Assembly: GCF_028736035.1 (NCBI RefSeq)
Contig: NZ_CP117866.1
Span: 9,837,001-9,901,000 of the forward strand
Length of the DNA: 64,000 bases
Origin: Streptomyces sp. T12
GTDB taxonomy: Bacteria; Actinomycetota; Actinomycetes; Streptomycetales; Streptomycetaceae
Direction of reading: 5' to 3'
The notes below the pieces were generated by a model, which worked only from the letters and a program-made list of their open reading frames with translations, had not been told where the DNA came from and did not search any database. Shown here in pieces: positions 35,577-44,568 of the stretch. A program made the translations under genes and the position numbers. How positions within the stretch are numbered: position 1 is the first letter of the stretch; each line of letters opens with the position of its first letter.

Positions 35577-37165
35577 TCCGTTCTTCCGCTCTCCTGGCCG
35601 GGGCACGGGACGTCGTCGCGCGCGTAGACGGTGACGCGGGCGCCGGTGACGTTCTTGGTCGTGCATTCCCGGAAGTACCGTTCCAAGGTGCGGTGTTTGG
35701 CCAGCTCCTGGGCGTTGATGTCCGAGTGCGCGCCTGCGGCGTCGCGGACTGCGACGATCCGTCGGAAGGCCCGCATGCGGTGGGCGATCTCCTGGGCGGG
35801 CAGCTCGGTTCCGGACAGCGTGTTGGAGGACAAGGCGTCCTGTGCCAGCGCGAGATCGGTGAGTAGCCGGGTGTCCTGAGGACGTGCTTGGGTCCAGACG
35901 CGGTGGCGGCCCGACAGGTAGAGGAGACCGTCGCCGAGGCGGGCGGACTGGCGTACCGCGCGGCCGATGGCGATCACGTCGTCGTGGCGGCTCTGCGGTG
36001 TCCGCAGATGCATGCTCACCGGCACCAGGGAGGCCAGCACCGCGGCCGCCACCGCCCACGGGGCCCATCCCGTCAGCGGCCGACGACAGGCGTGATCGAT
36101 GCCGGCGCCCAGCAGCAACGCGAAACCGATGGTGCTGTAGAGGACGTACCGGTCGACGAACAGGGGCTTGATGGGCGCGAGCAGGAGGAGGAGCAGACCG
36201 GGCAGGACCAGGATCGGCACCGCCAGAGCTGCCAGGCTGATGGGCCCCCGCCCGGTCACGGGGCTTCGCGCGCACCAGACGCCCACCACCGCCATGCCCA
36301 GCATGCCCAGCAGTTGCACAGGGTGCGGCCAGGCGATCCAGGCGACCTGTCCGGACTGACCCGTACTGAGCACCGCGAGCGGCAGCAGCCCTGCCGCAGC
36401 ACCCCAGGCTGCCACCGTCCACGCCCGCATCACAGGGCGAGGGACCCCGGAGACGAGTAGGGTCACGCCGTGGGCGGCCACGGCCAGGATCGCGAACTCG
36501 TGGAGCAGGCCCGCGAGCAGCATGGCAAGGCCGTAAGCGCACCACCGCCCTCCGGACGGGCGGGAGACGGTGCGGACGAGCAGACAGGTGGACCAGGTGA
36601 CCAGAGCGCACACCATGGCGTACGAGCGGCCCTCCTGCGCGTACAGCTGAATCTGAGGGATCAAGGGGAAGACGAGACCGGCCAGCAGTCCGACACGAGG
36701 ACCGGCGAGACGATGCCCCAGAAGTCCGACGCCGGCTGCGGCCAAGGACATCGCCACCACTGAGGGCAGGCGCAACGTCAGCAGCTCACCGCCGAACAGT
36801 CTGAACAGCCCGTGCATCAGCGTGTAGTAGAGCGCGTGCACGAGGTCCACGTGTTGGACGGTGCGCCAGATGTGCGCCACGCTGCGGTGCGCGAGTTGGT
36901 AGGTGACGGATTCGTCGCCCCACATGCTGTTCTTCCGGCGTATCCCCCACAGGCCCAGGGCCGACGTGACCAGCATGGGCACGATGACCGCCAGTGCGGC
37001 ATGCGGTTCGCGTCGCGGTCTCCGGGATCGAACGACGGCAGGCTTCAGGAGAGGGTGCGTTTGTCCCTGTGCGGTGTTGATGGTGAGCTCCGAGGGCTGC
37101 GACCGGACGGCCGACTGGATGTGTGCAGGGAGGCCCGTGCATGGCCCCGCCGGGCTGACTCTCAC
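35567..37165 (-). CDS. Polytopic membrane glycosyltransferase (GT39/GT83-like, GT-C fold)
   Basis: The 532-residue protein has about 11-12 hydrophobic segments and the GT-C signature near the N-terminus: after the first helix the loop RKNSMWGDESVTYQLAHRS contains the conserved acidic pair expected of polyprenyl-phosphate-sugar dependent transferases. Later SYAMVCALVTWSTCLL and KPLFVDRYVLYSTIGFALLL are typical. A soluble C-terminal tail of about 110 residues follows the last helix. It should transfer a sugar from a lipid carrier outside the membrane. The first 50 residues from GTG 37165 are not family-like, so translation may start later. Confidence 0.82.
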   Translation of the reverse strand: MRVSPAGPCTGLPAHIQSAVRSQPSELTINTAQGQTHPLLKPAVVRSRRPRREPHAALAVIVPMLVTSALGLWGIRRKNSMWGDESVTYQLAHRSVAHIWRTVQHVDLVHALYYTLMHGLFRLFGGELLTLRLPSVVAMSLAAAGVGLLGHRLAGPRVGLLAGLVFPLIPQIQLYAQEGRSYAMVCALVTWSTCLLVRTVSRPSGGRWCAYGLAMLLAGLLHEFAILAVAAHGVTLLVSGVPRPVMRAWTVAAWGAAAGLLPLAVLSTGQSGQVAWIAWPHPVQLLGMLGMAVVGVWCARSPVTGRGPISLAALAVPILVLPGLLLLLLAPIKPLFVDRYVLYSTIGFALLLGAGIDHACRRPLTGWAPWAVAAAVLASLVPVSMHLRTPQSRHDDVIAIGRAVRQSARLGDGLLYLSGRHRVWTQARPQDTRLLTDLALAQDALSSNTLSGTELPAQEIAHRMRAFRRIVAVRDAAGAHSDINAQELAKHRTLERYFRECTTKNVTGARVTVYARDDVPCPGQESGRTDQQ

Positions 37166-37249
37166 CGTCGGCGCAGAGGGGCCCTGGGCGTGGCGGTCCT
37201 GGAGGTCAGCGCGTCTTCAGTGCAGGGGTGAAGACGGCCATGGGGCTGT

Positions 37250-37382
37250 CCGCGCTGCTCCTGAACGGGGCGGCGAGCGGGCGTGCGACCAGCTCGCGCT
37301 ACTTCTCGCGGACCCGGCCGAGGCCGTCGGCGCAGGTCCAGTAGAGGCTACGGATGTGGTCGAAGTCGATGTGCTGGTGCAT
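37250..37382 (-). pseudogene. Nonsense-terminated duplicate of the recombinase gene start
   Basis: From ATG 37382 the minus strand reads MHQHIDFDHIRSLYW... ending GRVREK followed by TAG. This parallels MHQTIDVDHIIRLYR... of the recombinase gene at 38781, where the codon after REK is CAG. Beyond the stop the frame continues RELVARPLAAPF before a second stop near 37227. The sequence upstream of this start also matches the promoter region of the 38781 gene. It is an inverted, decayed partial duplicate. Confidence 0.7.
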
Positions 37383-37880
37383 GCGCGCGCTCCGTGCTGG
37401 TGGGCCGTGGTCGGGGGCGCGCAGAAAGTAGGAGATCGAACTGCGAACGCACGTCACACCCAGGTGCTGTCTTCCGGCCTCATACCTGGGTATGACGGTG
37501 CCAGGTTCTGGAACCTCCAGGCCTCGCTCAGCGCCCATTGCCCCGCGGACCGGCGGCCATCGGCTTCAGGCCAGGTGAGGGTCCACTTCTGGGTGGTGCC
37601 GTTTGTCGTCGGCGGCGTTGGACGCGGGCGTCGGTCGAGTACCTACCGGACTCTGCCCGTCAACTCAGTGCCCCTTGATCCGCCGTTCGGCCGAGGTCCC
37701 GCGTGTCCGGGCCGGTTGCTGATGGCCGTTCGGCCGAGGCGGTGGTCCCTGCAGAGAGGGGAGAGTGGAGCCCTCAGCCCCGTACCGCAGTGGTACGGCG
37801 ATATTGCCGCCGCCACGCCTCCGCCGCCATGTGGCCGGGCCGCGCGGGGTCGTCAGGGGACCAGGACAGGAGAAATGGGC
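37383..37880. promoter_or_regulatory. Intergenic region: duplicated promoter elements and two TTCGGCCGA boxes
   Basis: CATACCTGGGTATG (37481-37494) is a perfect palindrome and CACCCAGGTG (37457-37466) a second one; both have counterparts upstream of the recombinase gene (38669-38708). TTCGGCCGA occurs at 37686-37694 and 37739-37747, 53 bp apart, upstream of the response regulator. AGGAG at about 37868 is the regulator ribosome-binding site. No gene is visible. Confidence 0.5.
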
Positions 37881-38561
37881 ATGACTATCCGGGTGGTCGT
37901 CGTGGACGACCAGGACATGGTGCGCTCGGGGTTCGCCGCGCTGCTGTCCGCGCAGAGCGACATCGACGTGGTGGGGGAGGCGCCCAACGGCCGCCTGGGC
38001 GTCGAGGTCAGCCGCAGTACGCACCCTGACGTGGTGCTGATGGATGTACGGATGCCGGAGATGGACGGGCTGGAGGCCGCCCGGCGGCTGCTCGATCCGC
38101 CACCCGGTGTGGTGCACCGTCCAAAGGTGCTGATGCTGACGACTTTCGACATCGACGACTACGTCTACGAGGCCCTGCACGCCGGGGCCAGCGGCTTCCT
38201 GCTCAAGGAAGCGCCGGTCGCCGAACTCGTGCAGGCAGTGCGGGTGATCGCCGCAGGCGAGGCGCTGCTCGCCCCGTCCATCACCCGTCGCCTCATCGAG
38301 GACGTGGCCCGGCGCCGCCCCCTCCCGCGCCCGAACACCCGCCTGCGGCTCAACGGCCTCACGCCACGGGAGACGGAGGTCCTGCTGCTGGTCGCGCGAG
38401 GCCTGTCGAATGCGGAGATCGCCTCGACGCTGGTGGTGTCGGAACAGACCGTCAAGACCCACATGAGCCGGCTGCTCGCCAAGCTCGGTGCCCGCGATCG
38501 GGCCCAACTCGTCGTCATGGCCTACGAGTCGGGGCTGGTCGCTCCGGGGACCTCCGGCTGA
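37881..38561 (+). CDS. NarL-family response regulator
   Basis: The 226-residue protein has a receiver domain (VVVVDDQDMVRSGF acidic pair, phospho-acceptor Asp55 in VLMDVRMPEMDG, LTTFD and LLKEAP) and a LuxR/GerE helix-turn-helix (LTPRETEVLLLVARGLSNAEIASTLVVSEQTVKTHM). ATG 37881 has AGGAG at 8 bases; the ATG two codons earlier is too close to it. The nearest compatible kinase is the orphan HisKA_3 kinase at 33027. Shared TTCGGCCGA boxes upstream of both genes support the pairing. Confidence 0.93.
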   Translation: MTIRVVVVDDQDMVRSGFAALLSAQSDIDVVGEAPNGRLGVEVSRSTHPDVVLMDVRMPEMDGLEAARRLLDPPPGVVHRPKVLMLTTFDIDDYVYEALHAGASGFLLKEAPVAELVQAVRVIAAGEALLAPSITRRLIEDVARRRPLPRPNTRLRLNGLTPRETEVLLLVARGLSNAEIASTLVVSEQTVKTHMSRLLAKLGARDRAQLVVMAYESGLVAPGTSG

Positions 38562-38668
38562 ACCAGATCCGGCGCAGCCGGCTGCGGTCATCACGGATGG
38601 GCAAGCCCGGCGCCACCGTCACCATCCGGGCACCGGCACACCCCCGGCCCTCCCGGGGCCACGTCACT

Positions 38669-38708
38669 CATACCCAGGCGTGACACCGGAGTTGGCACCT
38701 GGGTCGGA
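38669..38708 (+). promoter_or_regulatory. ACCCAGG/ACCTGGGT inverted element upstream of the recombinase gene
   Basis: CATACCCAGGCGTGA followed after 16 bp by GCACCTGGGTCGGACGTGC lies about 75-110 bp upstream of ATG 38781. The same arrangement, inverted, is found upstream of the truncated duplicate at 37382. The two half-elements are inverted copies of ACCCAGGT, which suggests a dimeric regulator site. Confidence 0.5.
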
Positions 38709-38780
38709 CGTGCCGACTCGTCCCCACGTCCTAGCGTCACCGCGCCCTGATCAACCAGACCGGTTTCGCACGGAGCACTC

Positions 38781-40861
38781 ATGCACCAGACCATCGACGT
38801 CGACCACATCATCCGGCTCTACCGCGCCTACGCCGACGACCTCGACCGGGCCCGCGAGAAGCAGCGGAAACTGCTCGCGCCGCCGACCTCGCTGAAGGCC
38901 CAACTCGACGACATCGAAGCGGAGATCACCTACCATCGTCGGCCGCCGGCCGGAAGGCCCAATCTGCCACCCCTGCTATCGCGCCGACCCCTCGAAATTC
39001 GAGGAGTGCGCCGAGTGCGGGCACCTCGACGTCCCAGTGGTCCGGCGCGACGACGGTCGCGGCATCTGCAAACAGTGCTATCGACGCCCGGACCGGACCT
39101 GCACATCCTGCGGGAAGACCGCCGCCGTCGTCAACGAGGACGAGGTGCTCTGCCACCACTGCTACAACCAGCAGCGACGCCCCCGCCGCCCATGCGGACG
39201 CTGCGGGGAGATCCGTATCATCGCCCGCAACGCCACCGGCGACACCCCGGATCTGTGTCCGAGCTGCTTCCGCGGACCAGAGGCCCCTTGCTCCCTCTGC
39301 GGCCGGGTACTGCCCTGCCATCGCAACGCGGAAGGCCAGGCCGTCTGCGGGACCTGCTACCAGCGCAATCGCACCGGCGATACGTGCGCTCGTTGCGCCC
39401 GCACCCGGCCGATCACGACACGGTGGCCGATCGGGCCGGTCTGCCAGAGCTGCTACACCGCTGTTCTCCGCTCGCCGACCGAGTGCCCCCGCTGCGGCAC
39501 GGTCCAACCGCTGATCGCGCGCGACGACGACGGCGCCGAGATCTGCGGACCCTGCGTCGGCTTCGCCACCGACTACACATGCAACCAGTGCGGCCGGGCC
39601 GGCAACCCCCACAGCCGCGGCCGATGCGCCCACTGTGTCCTCGCCGAGCGGGTCAACGCCCTGCTGGCCGGGCCCGACGGCACGGTCACCCCCACAGCTG
39701 GAACCGCTCGCGGCCGCGCTGGCGGACGCTCCCTCGCCGTTCCCCGCCATCCAGTGGATCAAGGAGAGCCCGAATACCAAGCTCCTCGCTCAACTGGCGG
39801 CCGAAGGGTACGAGCTCACCCATGAGTTGCTCGACGAGCTCCCGCCCAGCCGGAACCAGCGCTACATCCGCCAACTCCTCGTCCATACCAGCATCTTGGA
39901 TGAGCGGAACGAGGACATCGAACGCATCCCCGGCTGGCTGGAGCACGAGCTCGCGGACAAGCCGGCCGCGCACGCCAACCTCGCCCGCCCCTTCCTGCAC
40001 TGGTTCCTGCTTCGGCGAGCACGCCAACGGGCCGCCATTCGCCGCCATCCCGCCTCCGCCGACCGCGACCTGCGGCGTCGCGTCCGCGTCGCCCTGGACT
40101 TTCTGACCTGGATGGACCAGCGCGGCCTGGCCCTTGACAAGCTCGCCCAGGAGCACATCGACGACTGGATCGCCGGAGCCACCAGCCAACGCCGCTACCT
40201 GATCCGATACTTCCTGAAATGGACCACAAGCCGTCGCCTCACCCGCGAACTGACCGTCCCCTCCATCCCCAGGCAAGAGCCCCAGAACCTGCTCGACGAG
40301 GACGATCGATGGCCGCTCCTCCAGCGCTGTCTCACCGACGATGCCCTGCCTACGGACGTGCAGGCTGCCGGCGCGATCACCCTGCTGTTCGGTCCGTCCA
40401 CCGAACGCCTTTGCCATCTGACGCCCGAGCACCTCAAGTTCGGTGACGAGCACGCTCACTTGGTCCTGGGCCGCCACCCCGTCCTGCTGCCTCCACGGCT
40501 CGCCGAGCTCCTTCGGAGCCTCGCCGAACAGCCTCAGCTACGGCCGCAGCTCTCACGAGTCCAGCCAGGGCCGCGGTGGCTCTTCCCGGGCATGGTCCCA
40601 GGCAAGCCGATCTCGACGCACGGCATGACCCAGAAACTGGGTCGCCACGGCATCCCGGTTCGCACCGCCCGCAACGCGGCGCTGGCAGCCCTCGCCGCCG
40701 ATCTCCCCAGCCCAATCCTCGCCGACCTGACCGGCATGCACCGCCACACCGCCGTCCGCTGGGTCGCCTACGCCAGACGCGACTGGGCCGAATACATTGC
40801 CGCCCGAGCTGAAGACGAGGCCAACAAGCGGGAGAAGAAGCAGGTTCCTGACACCGTTTAG
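38781..40861 (+). pseudogene. Zinc-knuckle tyrosine-recombinase-like protein, two frameshifts
   Basis: Three overlapping frames make one protein of about 690 residues. Frame 1 (38781 to about 38945) gives MHQTIDVDHIIRLYR and a coiled region. Frame 2 (to about 39690) gives an array of treble-clef or zinc-ribbon knuckles with at least nine CxxC pairs (ICHPCYR, CAECGH, CTSCGK, CGRCGE, CSLCGR, CARCAR, CPRCGT, CNQCGR). Frame 3 (to 40861) has a SAM-like core-binding region and a C-terminal recombinase-like region (GPSTERLCHLTPEHL, VRTARNAALAAL, GMHRHTAVRW). Both shifts are +1 and fall in short C runs (CCC near 38958, CCCCC near 39692). The catalytic signature is weak; it could be a DNA-binding relative of integrases. 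Decay or assembly error are both possible. Confidence 0.65.
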
Positions 40862-40955
40862 CTATCAGACGACTGAGAGATTTCGATGAGAACTGGACAA
40901 CACTTCTGCCATCACGTGGGCCATCAGTCCACCCGGCCGAGTGTCCGGTTGTTCC

Positions 40956-41426
40956 TCACGCCTTGCCGAAAGTACTGGGCGAACACGTCGTCGTCTCGTT
41001 GATGCACACATAGACGGTGACGTTTAGGCCCTCGGCGATGTCTCCGCTGCCGTCGGGCGTGCCCAGGTTGTACTCCTTCAACCCGTCCGCCGTGCCCACG
41101 TAGAAGGTGTCTTCGTCCTGTGTATGACCTTGCGCGTCTGTGACGACGACCCGGGCTCTTGCAGCATGTCCGTCGGCGTAGCCGTCCTTCACGGACAGCT
41201 TCTCGCCGTACGGGTCGAAGAAGACCCAGTACTCACCAGATCCGTCGCTGCGCCACAGACCTGAGCCCGCCTCGACACCTCCGGGGTCCTTGGCACTGGG
41301 GTCCGTCCACGATTCGGTTTCCCAGAAGGTGGCCGCGTGGGCTGTTCCGGTAGTGCTGATTGTGAGCCCCACAGCCGTGCAGGCTGCGACCAGAGCCATG
41401 CGGACCGCGCTCGGTGCTGTTCTCAC
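40956..41426 (-). CDS. Small secreted protein of unknown function
   Basis: From GTG 41426 (GGAG 7 bases upstream) the 156-residue product has a signal peptide (AVRMALVAACTAVGLTI, cleavage after AHA) and a mature part of about 120 residues rich in Gly, Asp and aromatic residues (FWETESWTDPSAKDPGG, GEYWVFFDPYGEKLSVKDGYADG) with two Cys near the C-terminus (YVCINETTTCSP) that could form a disulfide. No family is recognised. It is transcribed alone towards the recombinase remnant. Confidence 0.75.
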   Translation of the reverse strand: MRTAPSAVRMALVAACTAVGLTISTTGTAHAATFWETESWTDPSAKDPGGVEAGSGLWRSDGSGEYWVFFDPYGEKLSVKDGYADGHAARARVVVTDAQGHTQDEDTFYVGTADGLKEYNLGTPDGSGDIAEGLNVTVYVCINETTTCSPSTFGKA

Positions 41427-41624
41427 TCGGTGTCTCCAATCTCTCCCCGTGCCATCTTTGCTTAGGCAACTGGAAGGTGAACATGCCATCTGCCGCAGCA
41501 GATGGGAACCTGAACTCTTCGAGGTTGACGAGACGACGGCCAAGGGGTTCGAAACCACCGGCCATGTGCGTCGGAGGCGAGTACCCCGCCGGAGACTCCA
41601 AGCAGCATCGTTCGTTGACGGGAC

Positions 41625-42162
41625 ATGGGCGAATCAGTTGGCGCCGAAGCGCCGCACCACCCCTACTACGACATGTCCCAGCGCGTCGACGGCTTCCAGC
41701 ACGCAGTGCGTTGCCTTGACTGCCATTGGTCCCAGATCGTGGACGAGGACCTCCGTGAGGAGCGTGAGAATGTCCTGCTTGCCTGGCACGCCGCGCATCC
41801 GGAGGAAACCGTCGACCACCTCACTCACGCATGTCCGTCTGGCCGTCCCGACCTACGCGCTCTGGAAGAACGACGGCTACGGTTGCGCACTGGTCAGCGA
41901 CACGCGTACGCGCCCGGACGGCGGCGCTGTCCGCTACAACCACGAGTGCCTGATGAACCTTCAGTCTGTCGCGGAGGACGGAACCTTGGGAACGGCCGTG
42001 GCCGCCAGTAGCCGTCGTTCGAACGTCAGCAGGCGGTGGGCCCGTGAGGAAATCACGGCGCTTGCGGCCGGGCTATACCGAAAGAGACTGCTGCGACCGG
42101 CTGCCCCGCCGAAGCTGCCTCCCGCCCCGCCCGGACCGAGCCCGGACAAGGGGCGAGAGTAG
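41625..42162 (+). pseudogene. Unidentified small protein(s), probably one frameshifted gene
   Basis: From ATG 41625 a frame with good codon use encodes VRCLDCHWSQIVDEDLREE and ends its plausible part near 41830. From about 41830 another frame takes over with VPTYALWKNDGYGCALVSD and YNHECLMNLQSVAEDG to a stop at 42162. Either two overlapping short genes or one gene with a shift fits. CxxC at the start of the first part suggests a metal-binding fragment. I do not recognise a family. The region lies between recombinase remnants. Confidence 0.4.
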
Positions 42163-42205
42163 TTGGCCCCGTCCCTCCCGGGGCAGAGGGAAAAGAAGGG
42201 GAATA

Positions 42206-43212
42206 GTGCACGGTCGGAATAGCCCCCTCCCGCCAGTAATCCGCGAGATCACCCAGGATGCTCTCACCGAGTACTTCGGCACCCCGGCGGTGAAGTCGGT
42301 CAAACGCAAGCTCGATCCCGACCTGCCCACCGCCCACTGGTGGATCATCGCACCGGTTGCTCAGGCCATCGAAACCGCCATGCACCTGTCGATGAGCGAC
42401 ACCCTCGCCTTTGCGGCGGTCACCCCGCGCTTCCACGGCAGTGGCTTCACCAGCCAGACCGCCATCAGGTGCTTCATCCAGCACGTCAACCGTCACCGGA
42501 GCGTCACCGGTCTCGCCGAGATCCCTCCCAGCAAGGTCACTCCGCACATGTTCCGCCGGACCATGGCCATGCTCACCCGCGACTATCCCGGATCGGAAAT
42601 CGCTGTCGGCATGCAGCTCAAGCACGCAGCCACCCGAGCCCTGGCCAACCGCTGGACCCAGGGCTACATGGATCACGACCCCTCCTGGGCCCGTCTCCTC
42701 ACCACCGCCATCGCCGAACGTCGGTTCCAACGGCTGAGGGACCTTTTCGACGCCGATAGCCGCGGCGAGGCCATCGGCTTTGGGCCCGGCGCTGACCAGA
42801 TGCGTTCGGCCTTCGCTGCCGTCCGGGAGAAGGCCGAAGCCCTCCGAGCGAGTGGGAAGGCCCAGCGAGGGGACGTTCGCGTCGAACACGGCCTGCTCAA
42901 ACGCACGCACCTATCGATCCGGTTCGGAAAGCTCAACCACTGCACCCTGGACGAGAACAACCCCGCCGGCGCCAAGTGCCTCGAAGACGCCATCGTGCCC
43001 CAGGACACCGAGGGCCACTCATTGACCCCTGCCAGCCCGCACGCTGCAGCAACAGCACCATCGCCCCGGAGCACCTGCCAATCTGGCAGGCCGAGCACGC
43101 CTCCCTGACCAAACTGCGGAGCCTCCCCACACTCCCGGCGAACCGCAGAGCCCTGATCGACCAGCAGGTCCGCGACGTCGAGATCGCGCTCACCAAAGCG
43201 GGAGAAACATGA
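42206..43212 (+). pseudogene. C-terminal half of a TnpB/Tn554-type tyrosine recombinase, frameshifted
   Basis: GTG 42206 (AAGGGG upstream) opens a frame with the catalytic C-terminal half of a large tyrosine recombinase: PPSKVTPHMFRRTMAML carries the HxxR motif, and MQLKHAATRALANRWTQGYM the final His and Tyr nucleophile. FGKLNHCTLDENNPAGAKCLED is a family-specific Cys block. Near 43000 a 1-bp loss shifts the C-terminal Cys-rich tail (GHRGPLIDPCQPARCSN) into another frame that ends at 43212. Full-length relatives are near 700 residues; the N-terminal half with the first catalytic Arg is missing. It is most likely inactive. Confidence 0.75.
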
Positions 43213-43637
43213 CCGCCCCAACCCGGCCCGGTCTCTCACCCACGGCCGAGAAGGCCCTTCGAGAGGCCATGGAACGGCTCTTCACTGGTCGGCCCATCCG
43301 CACCGACGGCAAGCTCACCAAGCAGAACCTCTGGCGGGAGGCTGGCGTCAGCCGGGCCACGATGAACCGGGCAACCGCAGTACTCGTCGACTGGGATAAC
43401 CACGTCAGCCAGAGCGCGGCAAGCAAACACGACCAGGCCCAGGCCGCGGAGATCGCCCGCCTCCGCCGCCAACTGCAAGACAACCGACACGAGCGACAAC
43501 GACTCCAAGACGAAGTCGACGCCGCCGCCACGGTCGTCGCGGCCCTGCTCGCGGAGAACACGGCCCTCCGCGAGCAGATCGCCCAACGCTCAACCGTCGT
43601 CATCCCGCTCGACCGAGCACACGCCACACGGGAGTGA
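43209..43637 (+). CDS. TnpC-like coiled-coil protein accompanying the recombinase
   Basis: The 142-residue product has a helix-turn-helix-like segment (KLTKQNLWREAGVSRATMNRA) and a C-terminal coiled coil (AEIARLRRQLQDNRHERQRLQDEVD...LLAENTALREQI). It overlaps the recombinase tail stop by 4 bp (ATGA), as is usual for TnpC-like partners of TnpA/TnpB recombinases of Tn554 type. The frame is intact although the recombinase is not. It may help to orient or regulate the recombinase. Confidence 0.75.
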   Translation: MTAPTRPGLSPTAEKALREAMERLFTGRPIRTDGKLTKQNLWREAGVSRATMNRATAVLVDWDNHVSQSAASKHDQAQAAEIARLRRQLQDNRHERQRLQDEVDAAATVVAALLAENTALREQIAQRSTVVIPLDRAHATRE

Positions 43638-43920
43638 AGGTGCTCGGAACCAGCCTGGGGCCAGCGGGCTGACATGGCGAGGTGTCGTGATCAATCCTCG
43701 TAGCGCCGACGCGCGAGATGGACGGTGATGTCGGCGGCCATCTCGACTCTGCCCGGCAGTACCTGCATGATCTGGCGTCTCGCCGACCGCGGAGCGACTC
43801 AACTAGGGCCTGTCCGATAGGTCATGTGACTCGGTGGGTTGCTGCCTGAGATGGGGCCAGGGTGGTGAAGGTTCGGGTGCTGCAGGCCGTGGCTGCGGAC
43901 GTTACGACCTGCGGTACAGG
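43638..43920. other. Intergenic region with a solo IS5-type terminus
   Basis: CTAG at 43803-43806 is followed by GGCCTGTCCGATAGGTCA, which looks like the end of an IS5-type element. No matching transposase follows. TCGTGATCAATCC near 43689 matches the subterminal sequence of the IS at 45139. No gene is visible. Confidence 0.4.
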
Positions 43921-44511
43921 TCAGTCCGGGTCCTCTTCCGCAGACTCAGCCTCTGGTAGCGCCGGATAGTCGGTCGGGTAGAGCCCGGCTGCGAAGCCGT
44001 ACACCACATCGCCTCCGCGCGGCAGTTGCGCGTAGTCGTTGGCAAGCTCCAGGACCCGCGCCCAGAACTCGCGGGCCTGCTCCTGCGGGATCCGCACATG
44101 CCGCACGATCGAGGACAGTTGATCCGCCTGGTGCGCCGGTGCCGACTCGGCTGCGGCCGTGGCGAGATCGTTGGTGCAGTACGGCGTGGCGCCCCCGTCG
44201 GTCGGGCTGACGGTGCCAACGCGAAAGATGCGCGCGGTGCGGCCGTAGTAGCGCTCGTCGATGGCCCGCACCCGGCGGGTCCGCACGACTTTCAGCAGCT
44301 GGGCATCCGTCAGGGCGTTCACGTGGTGCGCGACCGTGCTCTTCGGTCGGTCGAGTGCGGCGGCCAGTTCGCTCACCGTCGCGGCGCGTTCGAGGAGCAG
44401 TTCGAGGATGGCGTTGCGCAGCGGGCTGGCCAGCGCGCGGAGCTGGGCCGGGGCTGTCACATCTGTGACATCGGCGAGGTCGTAGTCGGGGAGGCGGGTA
44501 TTGTTCGACAC
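43921..44511 (-). CDS. ArsR-like winged-helix regulator
   Basis: The 196-residue protein has a winged helix-turn-helix at about residues 20-95 (LASPLRNAILELLLERAATVSELAAALDRPKSTVAHHVNAL), in ArsR/HTH_20 style, followed by an alpha-helical C-terminal domain of about 90 residues with no metal-binding Cys pair. It is divergent from the dienelactone-hydrolase-like gene; the 57-bp gap contains an AT-rich stretch (ATTATTCTATAG) that could hold promoter and operator. Control of the neighbour is inferred. Confidence 0.83.
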   Translation of the reverse strand: MSNNTRLPDYDLADVTDVTAPAQLRALASPLRNAILELLLERAATVSELAAALDRPKSTVAHHVNALTDAQLLKVVRTRRVRAIDERYYGRTARIFRVGTVSPTDGGATPYCTNDLATAAAESAPAHQADQLSSIVRHVRIPQEQAREFWARVLELANDYAQLPRGGDVVYGFAAGLYPTDYPALPEAESAEEDPD

Positions 44512-44568
44512 ATCTCGATTATTCTATAGTTCCGGATCATTCGCTACTCGCAAGCAAGGGGTTCGGGC

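Noticed and set aside
37299..37538. 79-codon minus-strand open frame as a separate gene
   Set aside because: Only its last 28 codons resemble anything, namely the start of the recombinase at 38781; the earlier codons are the duplicated upstream region, so it is a relic.
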